DNA of 64,000 bases. It comes from Zizania palustris. Taxonomy: Eukaryota; Streptophyta; Magnoliopsida; Poales; Poaceae. The stretch covers positions 104,061,332 to 104,125,331 of the forward strand of contig JAAALK010000079.1 of the NCBI GenBank assembly GCA_019279435.1. The letters run 5' to 3'. Numbering within the stretch: position 1 is the stretch's first letter; each line of letters begins with the position of its first letter. The notes under the pieces are model-generated. The model was not told the DNA's origin. It searched no databases and saw only the letters and a program-made list of their open reading frames with translations. The translations under genes and the position numbers were made by a program. Positions 10,228 to 22,075 of the stretch are shown in pieces.

Positions 10228-13200
10228 ATGGTGAAGACTAAGGGATCTGCACCTCCGTCGGCCTTGGCCCGGCAGCAGGCGGCTGCAGCAGCAGTGGCGG
10301 CAGCGTTGGCGGCGGCATCTCCGGCACCGGCAGTGACATCCATGGCGGCAGGAGGGAGAAATCCCCAAATCGTCGATGACCAAGGTTTCTGCCCGCCATC
10401 GACAAAATATTTGGATCAATCTTTCCAATTGGGGCCTTCTACCTGCAAGAGAGAGTCATTGGCAATCGCAGCAGGAGGGAAAATTAGTGCCGGAGTCATG
10501 ATCCGGAAGCCAGGCAAAGAAATGATTCCGTCGCCAAGACCCGGAGAAGTAGTTGTATTTGAAGCCTTCTTCGAAGCCGGCTTGGGCCTTCCTGCAGTAG
10601 ACTTCCTGGCGGAGGTACTTGATCTGTTCCATGTAACCCTCCCCCAATTATCTCCGAATGCAGTAGCTAGACTGGCTATCTTCGAATTGGCGCTGAGAGC
10701 CAAAGGTTGTGAGGGGAGGGCAGAGATCTTCGCTGCACTACATAGAGCAACATGCCAACCAAAGACCTTCGTAGGACCCGGAGGTGAAAAAGTAGTAGTA
10801 TCCTTCGGTAGTATCAACTTTAGGCTTCGAGATGAGTATGCCCTTCAGTTTCCTGCCAAGGCCATCAATGCAAGATGGTATACTGATTGGGTTCTGAGAT
10901 GGTTTTATGCCGAAGTTGGGGCAAGCAGTCCTTTGGCTGGACCCCTTAGAGAAATCCAATTCCGGAAGGAAGCTTTAGTGCAGCCCAACGAAGGTCAACT
11001 CGAAGCCCGTCTCAACCTGCTTCAAAAGATTAGCCGAAGGTTAAGTATGCGAGACTTAGCCGAAGAATTCCTCGGCCTGCAAATTTCTCCGCTGATGGCC
11101 AACTGGCCTATCGTCTTCGAGGATGATTCGGAAGGCGGTCTCCGCAAGATTAACTTGACTTCGAGCCCTGCAGGTAACTTCGAAACCGACATGTATTATA
11201 CATATTTACTTCGAAGAAAGACTAACTTGATTTATTTATTTTTTAGCTTCTTCAGCCCCTATTACTTCAGAGCAAATTATAAGGGCTTCGGAGAAGATTT
11301 TGGGTGCCCCAACTCCGACTGAAAAAGAATGGAGAGTTAAATTGGTCGGGAGTTGGGAGAGGTTTAACAGAGTATGGGGAATGTTGGAGATGACTCTGCC
11401 CCCTCTGATGGAATGGGTGCCTTCGGAGAAAGGACCCAAGAAAAGGATAGCCGAAGCTGGGGCTTCGAGCTCCGCAAAGACTCCGGTGAAGAAGGTGGCT
11501 CGGAAGCCAAAAAATCTCGCACCTTCGAATCCTGCACCTTCGAGCTCAAGAACCTCAATCTCCGGTTCTAAAGAAGATGAAGGTAAACTATTAGTGAGGT
11601 TGATTGATGAAGATGCGGCACAAAAAGATATTCACATTGAAGATACTGCAGGTATGACGGAGTCTCAGGCTAATATTGAAGAAGTGAGAACTCCGGATGC
11701 TCAAGAAGAAGAGCAAATCGAAGCCCCTGTGGGCGAAGGTGAAGTTGAAGTTGCTACAACTTCAGTTTTGGATGAAGGGAGGACTGCTCAAGGAAATACT
11801 CCGGCAGTTGATGTTTTAACTTTGGATTCAGACGAAGACCTCACCTTTGATCCTCCGAGCAGTCCGGTGCTCGATCGCCCCCAGAATGCCGAAGGTAAAC
11901 TTCGCATAATTCTCTTATTATTTTCTGCAAAATTATACAATGTATAATACCTTTGCTTTTGCAGAGCCCCTTCTGTAGAAGTACATCGCGAAGATCCAAT
12001 TCAAGGGCCTTCGACAACTTTGGAGCCGCACCCGGAGGTCGCTCAACAAGGGCCTTGAAGGGGTAAAAGACATATAGAGCCTCTCCCTGCTCAAGGATCA
12101 ACTTCGTCTGAATCAACAGACGAAAGTCAATCTACTGAGGGGGGGCCATCTACCGAAGCTCCAAGGACCTCAGGAGAACGCTCCGGAGCTTCGCCAAGCA
12201 GGAATGACCAAGAGGCTTCGGCAATGCTCCCTCTTTTAACTCCTTTTTTGGAGCAAAGAACCGGGCTTCGGACTCTGCTCAAACCTTTAGGTCGAGTTAG
12301 TCGCGAAGTCGGGGAGACAGAGCTGGTAGCAATTTTAAGCAGGGCGAAGAGTTTGGAGCTAAACGTTGCTATGGAACGAGCAGCCTACCAGGTACGGAAC
12401 ACCTTCGAACCAATAGCAAATTATACATGAATAGTTTCTTACTTCAGTTTTTTCTTTTCTTAGCAAGCGGTCTTGGCCCGCGCTGCAACTTTATCAGGCG
12501 AAAATGAAATTGCTCAGCTTCGGGAAGAAAATGAAGCTCTTAAACGCAACTTGTCTTTCTCCGAAGCTAGAGTGGTTCAAATGGATAATGTGATTTCGAC
12601 GGAGCGTAGGGCCAGACAGGGCTTGGAGGATGCAAATAAAGAGCTCGATGCAGAAAGAATCGTGCTTCGAGCGGAAATCGAAAGGGTGCGGTTGGAGCAT
12701 GCTAATGCTGGGTCCGAACTTGTGAGGCTCCAAGAGGAAGCTAGCCAACTCCTAAATCAGAAGAATACTTTAACTACGGAGAATGCTAGGATTTCCGGAG
12801 TTCTAGCAGAAACGACTTCGAGCAAGGATGCATTAATCGAAGAAAAGCTTAAGTCCGAGAAGGTAGCTATGGAAGTCATAGAACAGATGCTAGGTGTTCT
12901 AGAGTACTTCGGTACTACTGGATCACTTCCTTCAGATGACAACGTCACTCTGCTGCACCGGTTAAAAAGGATCCAAGGAGCAGCGAAGCAAATGAAGACG
13001 GCGGGTATTCGTTACGAAGAACTCTCCGGACAAGTGTCTGCCATCGGACTACTTCGTTACTACGAGGACTTGGGCCGAACAATTACTCCGAGCGCAGAGG
13101 GCCCTATTACCTTCGATGATGAATGACTTCTAACTCCTTCCGAAGGCGTCACTGCTGCCTGGCAGGCCTTCCAAGCTTCATGGAGAGCCGAAGGTCGTAC

Positions 13201-13856
13201 TGCGATCAAGGCTTGGATTGACGAAGGCCAACGTCAGAATCAAGTTCGGAACCAAGCTTCAAGCAGTCAGCCTCCTCCGAACCCGCAGGTTTAGGAATAA
13301 TTTAGGATTTTTGACTATGTAAAGCTTCATGCTTGTAAACATTTATCAATGAAAATCTTGTTTGTCATATTTTTAGTCTTTGCCTCTTATGGAAGACATC
13401 GAAGTGTTAGAGCTTAACGACGAACTTCGCTCATTATGGAACACCTTCGAACTTCTAAAGACTTACAAGAGTCCTCGATTTCTAATTCCTCGAGATGACT
13501 CCGGCGTAATTGCGCCTGAAGTAATCAAAGATGTATTGTCTTATATTAAAGAGGAAGAGAAAGATGTTAACGTAAACACCTCGTCTTCTGAAGACACTAT
13601 TTGGTCTGAAGACGAAGGTGAAGCTCGAAATAAAAGATCTGAAGATCTTAGAAGCTGGGAAAGAAGCCCCGAACGGCTTCGAACTTGGGCCGAGCTTCAA
13701 CAAGAGCAGAAGGATTTTAGAGCTTCGAAGGGGAGCAAGAGAGTTAAACGTAAAGTTATTAGAACTCCCGGTGCTGGAACTAGTCGTTCCATCCCTAGCT
13801 CTAGGGACCGAAGAGGTCTCCGATTCCTTCTTGGTATAGATACCAATTTTTCATAG
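10228..13856 (+). pseudogene. Five-exon antisense gene of Tat element B (Transposase_28-like N-terminus, coiled coil)
   Basis: Proposed exons: 10228-11173, 11247-11894, 11967-12391, 12464-13288, 13377-13856; all introns GT-AG, 72-88 bp, phases 1,1,0,0; 1,107 codons plus stop. Exon 1 starts Ala-rich and then has the domain annotated in plants as 'putative gypsy type transposon' (EVVVFEAFFEAGLGLP, LPQLSPNAVARLAIFE, FGSINFRLRDEYA, RRLSMRDLAEEFLGL). Exon 2 has SWERFNRVWG, then Lys-rich and acidic disorder. Exon 4 is a long coiled coil. Exon 5 is acidic and ends FLLGIDTNFS. Two in-frame TGA codons (12056-12058, 13124-13126) interrupt this copy. Intron 2 needs the AG at 11965-11966; the AG two bases earlier gives an early stop. 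The function is not established. It lies opposite gag-pol and converges with it. Confidence 0.8.
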
Positions 13857-14220
13857 TGTAATCTGTAAACACATTTATTTCAATAATGAATGCCGATTTA
13901 AAATTGTCTCCATATTTACTAGCCCCTCTTTGGGTATAAGCAACTTCGAAATATATTCAAAGATGGTTATGCGCAAAGAAAAACTTCGGAGTACAATTTT
14001 TTGGGGGTTCGGAGCCCCTCTGTAATTTAAAGATCTTTTAAAATCTTATGAAATGTATTCGACTATTTGCAGTCGGAAGAATGGCAACTTAGTACCTTTG
14101 TTTTACGAAAGAAATCACTTGAGATAACTTTCAGGACACTTTAGTGTCTTAAGAAATTTGTCACTTTGGATTGTGTTAATAGACATTCGAAGCTCATGGC
14201 TCAAATTCTGTTTTGCTTTA

Positions 14221-14585
14221 GCCACCTTCGGCTTATTTTTGCGATCTCTGTCGAACCAATGGTTCGGAGTTTGCAATGGTCTCTTTGGACTCTTTTTACG
14301 GATGTCTACCAGCCAATGGCTTGGACTCCGTATATTTTGGCCACCTTCGGCTCTTTTTGCAGAAGTCTACCAGCCAATGGCTTGGACTTCGCAGGTTTTG
14401 GCCACCTTCGGCTCTTTTTACGGAAGTCTACCAGCCAATGGCTTGGACTCCGTAGGTTTTGGCCACCTTCGGCTCTTTTTACGGAAGTCTACCAGCCAAT
14501 GGCTTGGACTCCGTAGGGTGTGGTTTTGGGCTCTTTTACGGATGCCTACAAGCCGGTGGCTTGGGCTCCGGATTATGCCAGCCCC
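14221..14585. repeat. 61-bp tandem array in element B
   Basis: About six units, spaced 61 bp (unit starts near 14339, 14400, 14461). Core: TTTTTACGGAAGTCTACCAG then CCAATGGCTTGGACTCCGTA. The central three are nearly identical; the first and last are degenerate. The array lies between the pol stop and the 3' end of the antisense gene. Tandem arrays in this 3' region are known in Tat/Ogre elements and can give rise to satellites. Confidence 0.9.
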
Positions 14586-14778
14586 CACGTCAGAAGCTTC
14601 GAACTTTATGGGTTCGAAGTCCGAAAATACAATCCAGCTTTATGACACTTCCCTCTCGGTCGACCCCGCGGTTCCAGTGCGTCCACTCGGAAGCTGGAAG
14701 TCTATGAGGGGAAGGCACTATCAGGATCATATGCTTTATTGATTTATAAGATGATTACAATCGAATTACAAGGAGCCC

Positions 14779-17700
14779 TTATGCGAAGTATCGCTTTAGG
14801 TGCTCCGCATGCCAAGTATGTGCTAACTCTTCACCTTCTAAATTAGCTAATTTAAATGAACCACGGCGCCCTCAACGGACAATTAGGTATGGACCTTCCC
14901 ATTTATTCCCTAACTTCCCTGGTGCTATAATGCTTCGTAGAACAAGATGACCCGGTCTTAGTTCATTGAGCTTAACCTTCGGGTCAAACCAAGCCTTCGT
15001 CTGCTGATGATACTTTGATAAATTTGCTACAGCTCGAAGTCTTGTTTCTTCTAACAAATCTAACGAAGCTTGTCTTTCTTCTTCAATGTCCAGCTCGGTG
15101 CTGCGAAACGATCCTCCTTTGAGATCCGTTGGAGTCATAGCTTCATCTCCGAATAGTAGTCTGAACGGAGTAAAACCTGTGGACCTTGTTTGCGTAGTCC
15201 GAATGGACCACAGAATCTTCGGAAGCTCTTCGGTCCACAGTCCCTTTGCTAATCCTACTATTCTTCGATTTAGCCCTGATAAAATATTTCCATTGGCTCG
15301 CTCTACGGCTCCATTAGACTGAGGATGCCTCACTGCAGCAAAACATAGCTGAATGCCTAGATCTTCGCAGAACTTCCTGAAGGGTTCTGCGTCGAACTGT
15401 GTTCCATTATCAACTGTGAGGTATCTAGGCACTCCGAACCGGCAAATAATGTTCTTCCAAAAGAATTTCTGTACATTGTTCGAAGTGATAGCTGTTAAGG
15501 GTTCTGCTTCCACCCACTTAGAAAAATATTCAATAGCTACCACTGCGAACTTCAGATTTCCCTTGGCTCCCAGAAAGGGACCAATTAAATCCATACCCCA
15601 TCTGGCCATAGGCTATACCGGAGCAATGACTTGAAGAGCTGTTGGTGGGCGATGACTCCGTCGACCCATCCACTGGCATCCTTGACAAGTGCGGACTAAG
15701 CTCTCCGCATCAGCTGTGATTGTAGGCCAATAAAGCCCCTGGCGAAGTGTTTTTCCTGCCAAAGCTCTAGGGGCTAAATGGCTACCACAAAGGCCTTCGT
15801 GAATTTCTCGAAGAATTTCTTGGCCTTCGGCTTGAGATATACATCGGAGTAGAGGGGAACATACTCCGGCCTTGTATAATATACTGTTGATTATTTGATA
15901 GTTTCTAGCTCTGAGCTTTAATCTTGACAGCTGCGGCTCTTCGGGCAAATTTGTTCCTCCCTGCAAAAGTTCCATGATCGAATTTTTCCAACCCGCACTA
16001 GGAATGCAAAGAATCTCCGCAGAGGGAATTTGTGGCACCGAAGGTATATTGAGTTCCTCGTAAAAAGCTTCTTCGGGCACATCCCTAGCTCCGGCTGCAG
16101 CTTTTGCTAAGATGTCCGCTTGCACATTTTCTGCTTTTGGTATACTCCGAATGGAAATACCCTTGAAGTGTGCTTCGATTTTACGGATTTCTTCTAAGTA
16201 CTTCGCAAGCTGTGGATGCCGAACTTGGAAACTTTTGTCTACGTGCCCTGCTACTATCTGAGAATCTGTCTTTATAATTATTCTTGTAGCCCCTAGAGCA
16301 CGTGCTTTTCGGAGTCCCAATAAAATCCCTTCATACTCCGCTATATTATTGGTAGACTTAAAGTTGAGTCTTGCGGAGTACATTGCTCTTTGCCCTGAAG
16401 GTGAAATCAACACTGCCCCAATGCCTGCTCCGGATGCTTGGAAAGCCCCATCGGAGTAAACAGTCCAAACTCCGTCACTTGACTTCTCCGGAGCCAAATT
16501 TGCAGGTGGAGTCCACTCTTCTACAAAGTCTACTAGGACTTGGGATTTGATAGCTGTCCTTGCCAAGAAAGATATGCCGAAGGGTGCTAGCTCGACTGCC
16601 CACTTCCCAATCCTTCCAGTGGAATCCTTACTTCGGAGCATATCTCCTAAAGGATACGAAGTTGGTATAATTACATTGTGAGCCAAAAAATAATGTCTTA
16701 GCTTCCTCGAAGCCATTATCAGAGCATAAACGAACTTCTCAAGTTCGGAGTATCTTGTCTTCGCTCCTGATAATGCTTCGGATACAAAATAAACAGGATT
16801 TTGGACCAACTTCCCATTGAAATCCACTTCTCTAACAAGGACTGCGCTGACAGCAGAACCTGTAGCTGCAAGGTACAGGAGTAGGGTTTCGTCCGCAGTA
16901 GGCACCGTGAGTGTAGCAAGATTACTGAGATACTCTTTAATATCTTCGAAGCTTTTCTGACACTCCGGTGTCTATGCAAAATCTTCGGACCCTTTCAATG
17001 CTTTAATACAGGCAAGCTCCTCTCCGCAGACCTTGATAAAAACCTGCTAAGTGCTGCCAGACGCCCAGTCAGCTTTTGCACTTGCTTTAAATTTTCCTGA
17101 GGAGCCATCTTCTGCAGCGCAGTTATTTGAGTAGGGCTAGCTTCAATTCCCCTTCTTGAAACTAAATACCCTAACAATTTTCCAGCCTTAGCTCCGAATA
17201 TACATTTTTCGGGGTTAAGACGGATCCCACATGCCCGAAGGCTATTGAATGTTTCTGCTAAGTCTAGGCTATCTTGGTGCTTTAAAGCACTCTTTATTAC
17301 AATATCATCCATATAGGCCTCCACATTGCGACCTAGTTGATGACCTAGAGCCTTAGCAACTAATCTCGAAAAAGTAGCCCCGACATTTCTTAGGCCGAAG
17401 GGCATTCTTCATAACAAAAGTCTCCTGAAGGAGTTACGAAGCTTGTCTTGATTTCATCTTCGCGCTTCAACCATATTTGATGATAACCAGAATACGCGTC
17501 AAGGAAGCTTAATAACTCCGAACCTGCGGTGGAGTCAACCAATTGATCAATTCGGGGCATGGGGTAGGGGTCACGTGGGCATGCTTTATTCAAGGATGTG
17601 AAATCAATGCACATGCGCCACTTCCCGGAAGACTTCTTTTTGACGAAGACTGGGTTGGCTAACCATTCTGTGTGAGCCACTTCTCTGATAATCCCAGCCT

Positions 17701-18793
17701 TCAACAATTTCTCCACTTCGTCCTTAGCTAGAGCAACTCTTTCTGCGGACATCTTCCGGAGTCCTTGCAGAACAGGTCGGGCCTTCGGGTTTACAAGTAA
17801 ACTATGCTCAATGATATCCCGATCGACTCCGGTGATATCTTCGTCAGACCAAGCGAAGACATCCAAATTTTCTTCCACCACCTTTTCCAAGGAGGTTGCA
17901 ACTTCAGGAGGTAAATCTTTACCAAATTGAAATGTATACTCTTTACCATCTTTAACAATGACTTTCGTTGCAATCTCTCCTTCGGGACTTGGTCTCGGAA
18001 AGGACTTCTTCGAAGCTTCGGAGGAGGCTGAAAAAATTTCTTCATTATCCTGCACACTGTTTACTTGCCTCGGATCAAGAGGGGGACCATGACCATATTC
18101 CGCCCTCCGAGCAATGGCTTGATCTCCGAAGACTGTAAGGACTCCTGCTTGTGTGGGCATCTTCATGCACAGATAATTGTGATGCGCCACAGCTCCGAAG
18201 TGGTTTAGCATGCCTCTTCCGAAGATGACGTTGTAAGCATACGGGGCATCTACAACATCGAAGATTACTTCCTCAGTCCGGGCCAATAAACCTTCTCCGA
18301 AGGTAACTTCCAGGCCTATTTGGCCAAGTGCATCAAGCGGAGGTCCTGCGAAACCTTGCAGAGGACGAGCCGCTGGAAGGAGATGCTTTCTGGAAATGCA
18401 TAATTGATCGAAGGCTTGAACAAAAATGATATCTGCCGAACTACCTCCGTCAATCAACACCCTTCGAACATCAGTGCCCGCAATATCAGCAGTGATAACC
18501 AGTGGATCTACATGCGGGAACTTGATACCGGCTGCATCCTCCGCAGAAAAAGATATCGGAACGTGAGACCACTCCGGCATTGCAGCTGCAGATGACGAAG
18601 TCCCAATATGACCTACTTCCCGAACGTACTCTCTTCGCTGTGTCTTGGACATGCTTCCGAGGGTACCTCCTCCGGAGATAGGGAGAACTACTCTCTTTCC
18701 TCTATCTTGCCCTTCCTCTTGCTTCGGAGGTGGCATAACATTGGCCACCGGAGGGTGTCTTGCATCATCAAAGTTTTCTATCCGCGCCACAGC
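14779..18793 (-). pseudogene. pol: Element B pol (protease, RT, RNase H, archaeal-type RNase H, integrase)
   Basis: Domains in order: protease with VLIDGGSSADIIF; RT with KWRMCIDF, SLNKACPRDPYP, LSFLDAYSGYHQI and EAYMDDIVIK; the original RNase H (LLLYLAATG to RKLRHYFLAH); a second RNase H with YSDGAF, EYEGILLG, KTDSQIVAGH and QADILAKA; integrase with HH-CC (H...H, CQGCQWMG), GMDLIGP, VDNGTQFD and AVERANG. It ends with TWHAEHLKRYFA. Breaks: 2-nt deletion near 17410, 1-nt deletion near 16990, TAG at 16972-16974 and 15613-15615 (both conserved Trp), TGA at 14872-14874. Catalytic residues remain readable in all domains. Without the breaks it would be one frame with gag. Confidence 0.92.
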
Positions 18794-20167
18794 CTAGACC
18801 GGCTCTAGGCGCGTTGCAACTGGAACTCGGTCGGTACTACCTCGACCCGAAGTTCTCTCTAAGTACTCTCCCCTTAGGGTAAGTATAGCCTTGCAAGTAT
18901 CAGTTGCATGGCTTCGATTTTCTCCATGAATGCAGCAGAAAAGGGTCTGGCCCTTGCCAGCCGTTTTCCCTGGCGGCCTCCAGCCGCTGGCCTTGTTCCC
19001 CGTAGACTGTGGAGCTCTTGGTGTAAACTTCTGTGGGGGTGCAATATTCAAGACTTCAGAACGAGGGTGCTTTTGCCCTCTTCTCCGATCATGTTGCACT
19101 TCGAAGACTGGTTCCTGCGGCTGTGCCGAAGTTTTCACTTCTACTTTGACTTCTTGCAATATGGACGAAGTAGCAGCAGTCCTCCGAAGCCAACCCTCTT
19201 CTGACCTCGCATACTCCTCGAAGTATGACATCAACTGAGAGACCGAAGAGATACTTTTTCGATGAAGCTTATCCAGAAGACCTTGATGACTGACGCCTTC
19301 CCGAGCTGCATCAACTACTGGCGATGCGGACAGCCCCCGAATTCGCGACTTCGTATGAGCGAAGCGCTTAAAATATTGCCTCAATGTCTCTCCGGGAAGC
19401 TGTTTCACCTGGAAAAGGCTTCCTGTTGACATGGGAGGCACGAAGGTGCCCTGAAAATTGCTTATAAACTTCTTCTTCAGCTGCGACCATGAATTGATTG
19501 ATCCTGGCTTCAAGGACCAGAACCACCTTAATGCCACTCCTTGAAGAGCTAAAGGGAAGCACTTCGCCATGGTGTCTCGAACTCCTCCGCTAGCTTCAAT
19601 TGCTAGGGCATAAGAACGAACGAACTCTCCGGGATCTTCATCTCCGGCATACTTACAGAGCTTCAAAGTTTTAAACTTTGGATCAAAGCGAACCTTCTGC
19701 AGCTCAGGATGCAGCGGAGATTCATTATCGAAAGAGGCGTTCTCCGGGGCTTCGGGATAATCGAGATCATCATCTTCGGGCACTTCTGGGATGGTTGGGG
19801 TGGCTTGAGAGCGAAGCCTGTTCGCAGCTTCCTGTCGCCACCTTGCCACTTCGGGTTGAAGGTTGGCCATTTGAGTGGCCATATCTCCAAGATTATCTTC
19901 ATCTCCTCCGGAAGGATCTTCCGGGTCTTGAGAACTGGTAGGATCAGTTCGAATTGGGATGGAGGGTGGAGAAGGGACTCCGGGCGGTCGGAGTATGGAA
20001 GGAGTTGGCGGAGAAGCTTCGTATCCTCGAGGGATAGAAGCCCCTTCCGGAGTTTGCGGAGGGAATGCCGAAGACCCTCCGACTTCAACCGTGTCGAAGG
20101 GTATATCTCCGGAGATCCGAGAAGACCTCCGAGTGGGATTGCGAGGTGCGCTCCGCTTAGGAGGCAT
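18794..20167 (-). pseudogene. gag: Element B gag, separated from pol by an amber codon
   Basis: 456 codons, open throughout. The start is MPPKRSAPRN, matching A and, in part, F; an upstream in-frame ATG lies in the primer site and is not used as the start. Features: acidic, Pro/Ser-rich N-terminus; capsid-like gag domain about residues 150-290 (SYALAIEASGG, LALQGVALRWFW, LKKKFISNFQGTF, SLFQVKQLPGETLRQY); and a cysteine-histidine cluster FCCIHGENRSHATDTC near the end. It stops with TAG (18794-18796) in the same frame as protease. A has CAA there and F has CAA, so the stop looks like a point mutation rather than a gag terminator. Confidence 0.9.
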
Positions 20168-20208
20168 GATGTAAGAAGTTGGTAGAGAACGAAGTTTTCG
20201 GACTAGGT

Positions 20209-20228
20209 TCCCCACGGACGGCGCCAAC
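20209..20228 (-). other. Element B primer-binding site
   Basis: TTGGCGCCGTCCGTGGGGAA on the minus strand, directly after the LTR terminal CA. It is the same as in element F for its first 18 bases. Confidence 0.88.
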
Positions 20229-20723
20229 TGTTGGCGTAAAAGATTACACTAACAGGTTTCTGTAGAATAGAAACTAACAAACGAAGTGTTTGCGAAGAGA
20301 ACTGTTCTAAGCCTCCGAAAGGATAATAACTTAGAATAGTTCGAATGTGTGTATTGAATAACTTGTATTCGGTCCCTATTACAGGGTGAAACGGGGGGTA
20401 TTTATAGGCCCAAACATTAAGGAAAAGACCTATTTACCCCTCTATTACAACCGACATAGTGGAAATTATTCGGTACCCTTGATAGGGCTAAAATGGTAAA
20501 AGACTAATCTAATGATATAAAAGATAAATCTTCCATCTTAGCTGGCAATAAATATCTCGAATTACCTTAGTTCGAAGATTTACTCCGAACCAATGCCTAT
20601 CTTCGTACTTCGAACTTGACTCCGGGTATCTTCGAAGATGAACGTCTGGGAACCTTCGAATCTGCTGTCTGTCTTAATGTTGCTTCGGCAATAACCCCGA
20701 AGATGAGATATTTTCCCCCAACA
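20229..20723 (-). repeat. Element B 5' LTR
   Basis: Same ends as the left LTR. A TATA-like TATTTATA at 20399-20406 reads to the left and is the likely promoter of the genomic RNA. The LTR differs from the left one by 9 substitutions and one A insertion. Confidence 0.95.
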
Positions 20724-20728
20724 ATAAA
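20724..20728. other. Target-site duplication of element B, right copy (ATAAA)
   Basis: Identical to 9277-9281. Copia C coding sequence resumes immediately after it. Confidence 0.93.
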
Positions 20729-21343
20729 CTTTTGCACTGGTAGCTCGACTTGAGGCCATTAGGATTCTGCTTGCATTTGCATCGTCTCGTGGGTTCAAAC
20801 TATTTCAAATGAATGTAAAAAGTGCTTTCCTTAATGGTTTCATAGGAGAAGATGTGTATGTCAAACAACCCCCTGGCTTTGAACATCCCAAGTACCCCCA
20901 TAGAGTTTTTAAACTTTACAAAGCTTTAGTTGGGCTCAAGAAAGCTCCTAGGGCTTGGTACGACCGTCTTAGGAACTTCTTCATTGAGCACGAGTACAGA
21001 ATGGGCTCTGTTGATAAGACCTTGTTCACTCTTATGCATGACAAAGATTTCTTACTTGTCAAGATTTGTGTTGATGAAATAATTTTTGGTGGTTCATCTC
21101 ATACTCTCGTGGCCGAGTTTGCTGATTCTATGAGTAGGGAATTCGAAATGTCTATGATGGGCGAGTTGACCTTCTTCCTTGGTTTTCAAATCAAGCAAAG
21201 CAAACAAGGAACCTTTGTATATCAGACAAAATACACTAAAGACCTGCTAAAACTCTTTGACATGGCAGATGCAAAACCACTTACTACCCCAATGGGCACT
21301 TTAGTTGTGCTAGATCTAAATGAAGATGGAGAAGAAGTGGACT
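20729..21343 (+). pseudogene. pol: Copia element C: RT palm, right-hand piece
   Basis: It continues the RT broken by element B: VARLEAIRILLAFAS, then from 20809 an open frame with MNVKSAFLNGFI, YVKQPPGFE, LKKAPRAWYDRL, GSVDKTLF, CVDEIIFGG, EFEMSMMGELTFFLG, QTKYTKDLL and TTPMGT. This is typical SIRE/copia RT, but the catalytic pair YVDD reads CVDE, so the second aspartate is lost. It ends near 21341 where chromovirus sequence begins; RNase H and the 3' LTR are missing. Confidence 0.88.
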
Positions 21344-21345
21344 GA

Positions 21346-21643
21346 TGAGGACATCGATAACAATGATAAAGACATCCAACACTCTATCATTCTTGGACCA
21401 ATCACTCACTCCCGTGCACGGAAGCTTAATCATGAGGTGCGCTTGTTTCTTACTTTACATAATGATATGGATACAGATGGGATGCTACTTATGGATGATA
21501 TTTTGACTCTAAGGAACATGGGAGAAGCACTTCTGGATCAAACACAAGGGGGAGAGGCGGCACAACAATCCAACTCGAATTCTACTTCAAACTCTGGTTT
21601 AGGTTCGGATTCAGCGGAGCATCCTTCAGTAAAATGGGCATAA
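21346..21643 (+). pseudogene. pol: Chromovirus G1 pol C-terminal tail
   Basis: The fragment reads DEDIDNNDKDIQ, then GPITHSRARKLNHEV and MDDILTLRNMGEAL. It matches the tail of G2 pol (GPITRARARRLNHEV, SDILLLRNMGDG). It lies directly upstream of the LTR and its frame runs into the LTR start. Everything upstream (RT, integrase) is missing, replaced by copia C at about 21341. Confidence 0.8.
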
Positions 21644-22061
21644 CTTTCTCGTACGGAGGAGGATTGAGGCGTTCTTTAAGGCATTGGAAAGATAACGAAA
21701 ATATCTTTCCAATGGGTCTAGTTACAAGTCCCGGTTCGTTTGAACAAGTCATCTGGTGCTGCATCACCATTTTGGCCCAAGTCAGGCCTTGTATCTGTTT
21801 GGGACCTTAAGCCAACATTAGTCTCGAATCCCTTGTAGATTGAACTCTGACTTCGTCAGATTGTGGAACCCCCTTGAGAAATTGATCTCTCTTCTGTTTG
21901 CGAGATTGTGTTTTTGTGTTACTGCTTGTGTTCTCGATTCACAGGCAGGGATAACCCTTCTTGGCGAGGTCAATCACATTCGTGCGTGGTTGATAACCAA
22001 CGGAGCCACCAATCGAGTTTACCCCTCCCCCTAACGGAATATCGGGCACCCGCGCGCATCA
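21560..22061 (+). repeat. Chromovirus G1 LTR
   Basis: It begins near the purine tract CACAAGGGGGAGAGG (21542-21557) and ends CGCGCGCATCA just before the primer site. The left boundary is approximate. Segments AAAATGGGCATAACTTTC and GCGTGGTTGATAACCAACGG correspond to the G2 LTR on the minus strand. Confidence 0.65.
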
Positions 22062-22063
22062 AT

Positions 22064-22075
22064 TGGTATCAGAGC
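22064..22075 (+). other. Chromovirus G1 primer-binding site (initiator Met tRNA)
   Basis: TGGTATCAGAGC followed by CCAACCC, the standard plant site complementary to the 3' end of initiator methionine tRNA, two bases after the LTR. Confidence 0.9.

Larger units (their letters stand above)
9282..20723 (-). mobile_element. Complete Tat-lineage Ty3/gypsy retrotransposon B
   Basis: 11,442 bp with two LTRs (494 and 495 bp), TG...CA ends, a 5-bp duplication ATAAA, a primer-binding site beside the right LTR and a purine tract beside the left LTR. Gag-pol runs on the minus strand and a five-exon gene on the plus strand. Order on the minus strand: LTR, gag, protease, RT, RNase H, second RNase H, integrase, 61-bp tandem array, antisense gene (opposite direction), LTR. 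The LTRs differ by 9 substitutions and 1 indel by eye, so the insertion is young. A second, archaeal-type RNase H is a known feature of Tat-lineage elements. Confidence 0.96.

Noticed and set aside
10416..10817. Minus-strand frame opposite the B antisense gene
   Set aside because: Shadow of the conserved plus-strand exon 1; the amino-acid similarity with F is on the other strand.
11965..11966. Acceptor at 11963-11964 for intron 2 of the B antisense gene
   Set aside because: Splicing there meets TAG after four codons; the AG two bases later restores the frame and matches the phase in F.
18794..18796. Programmed readthrough stop between gag and pol
   Set aside because: Related elements A and F have a Gln codon at this site.
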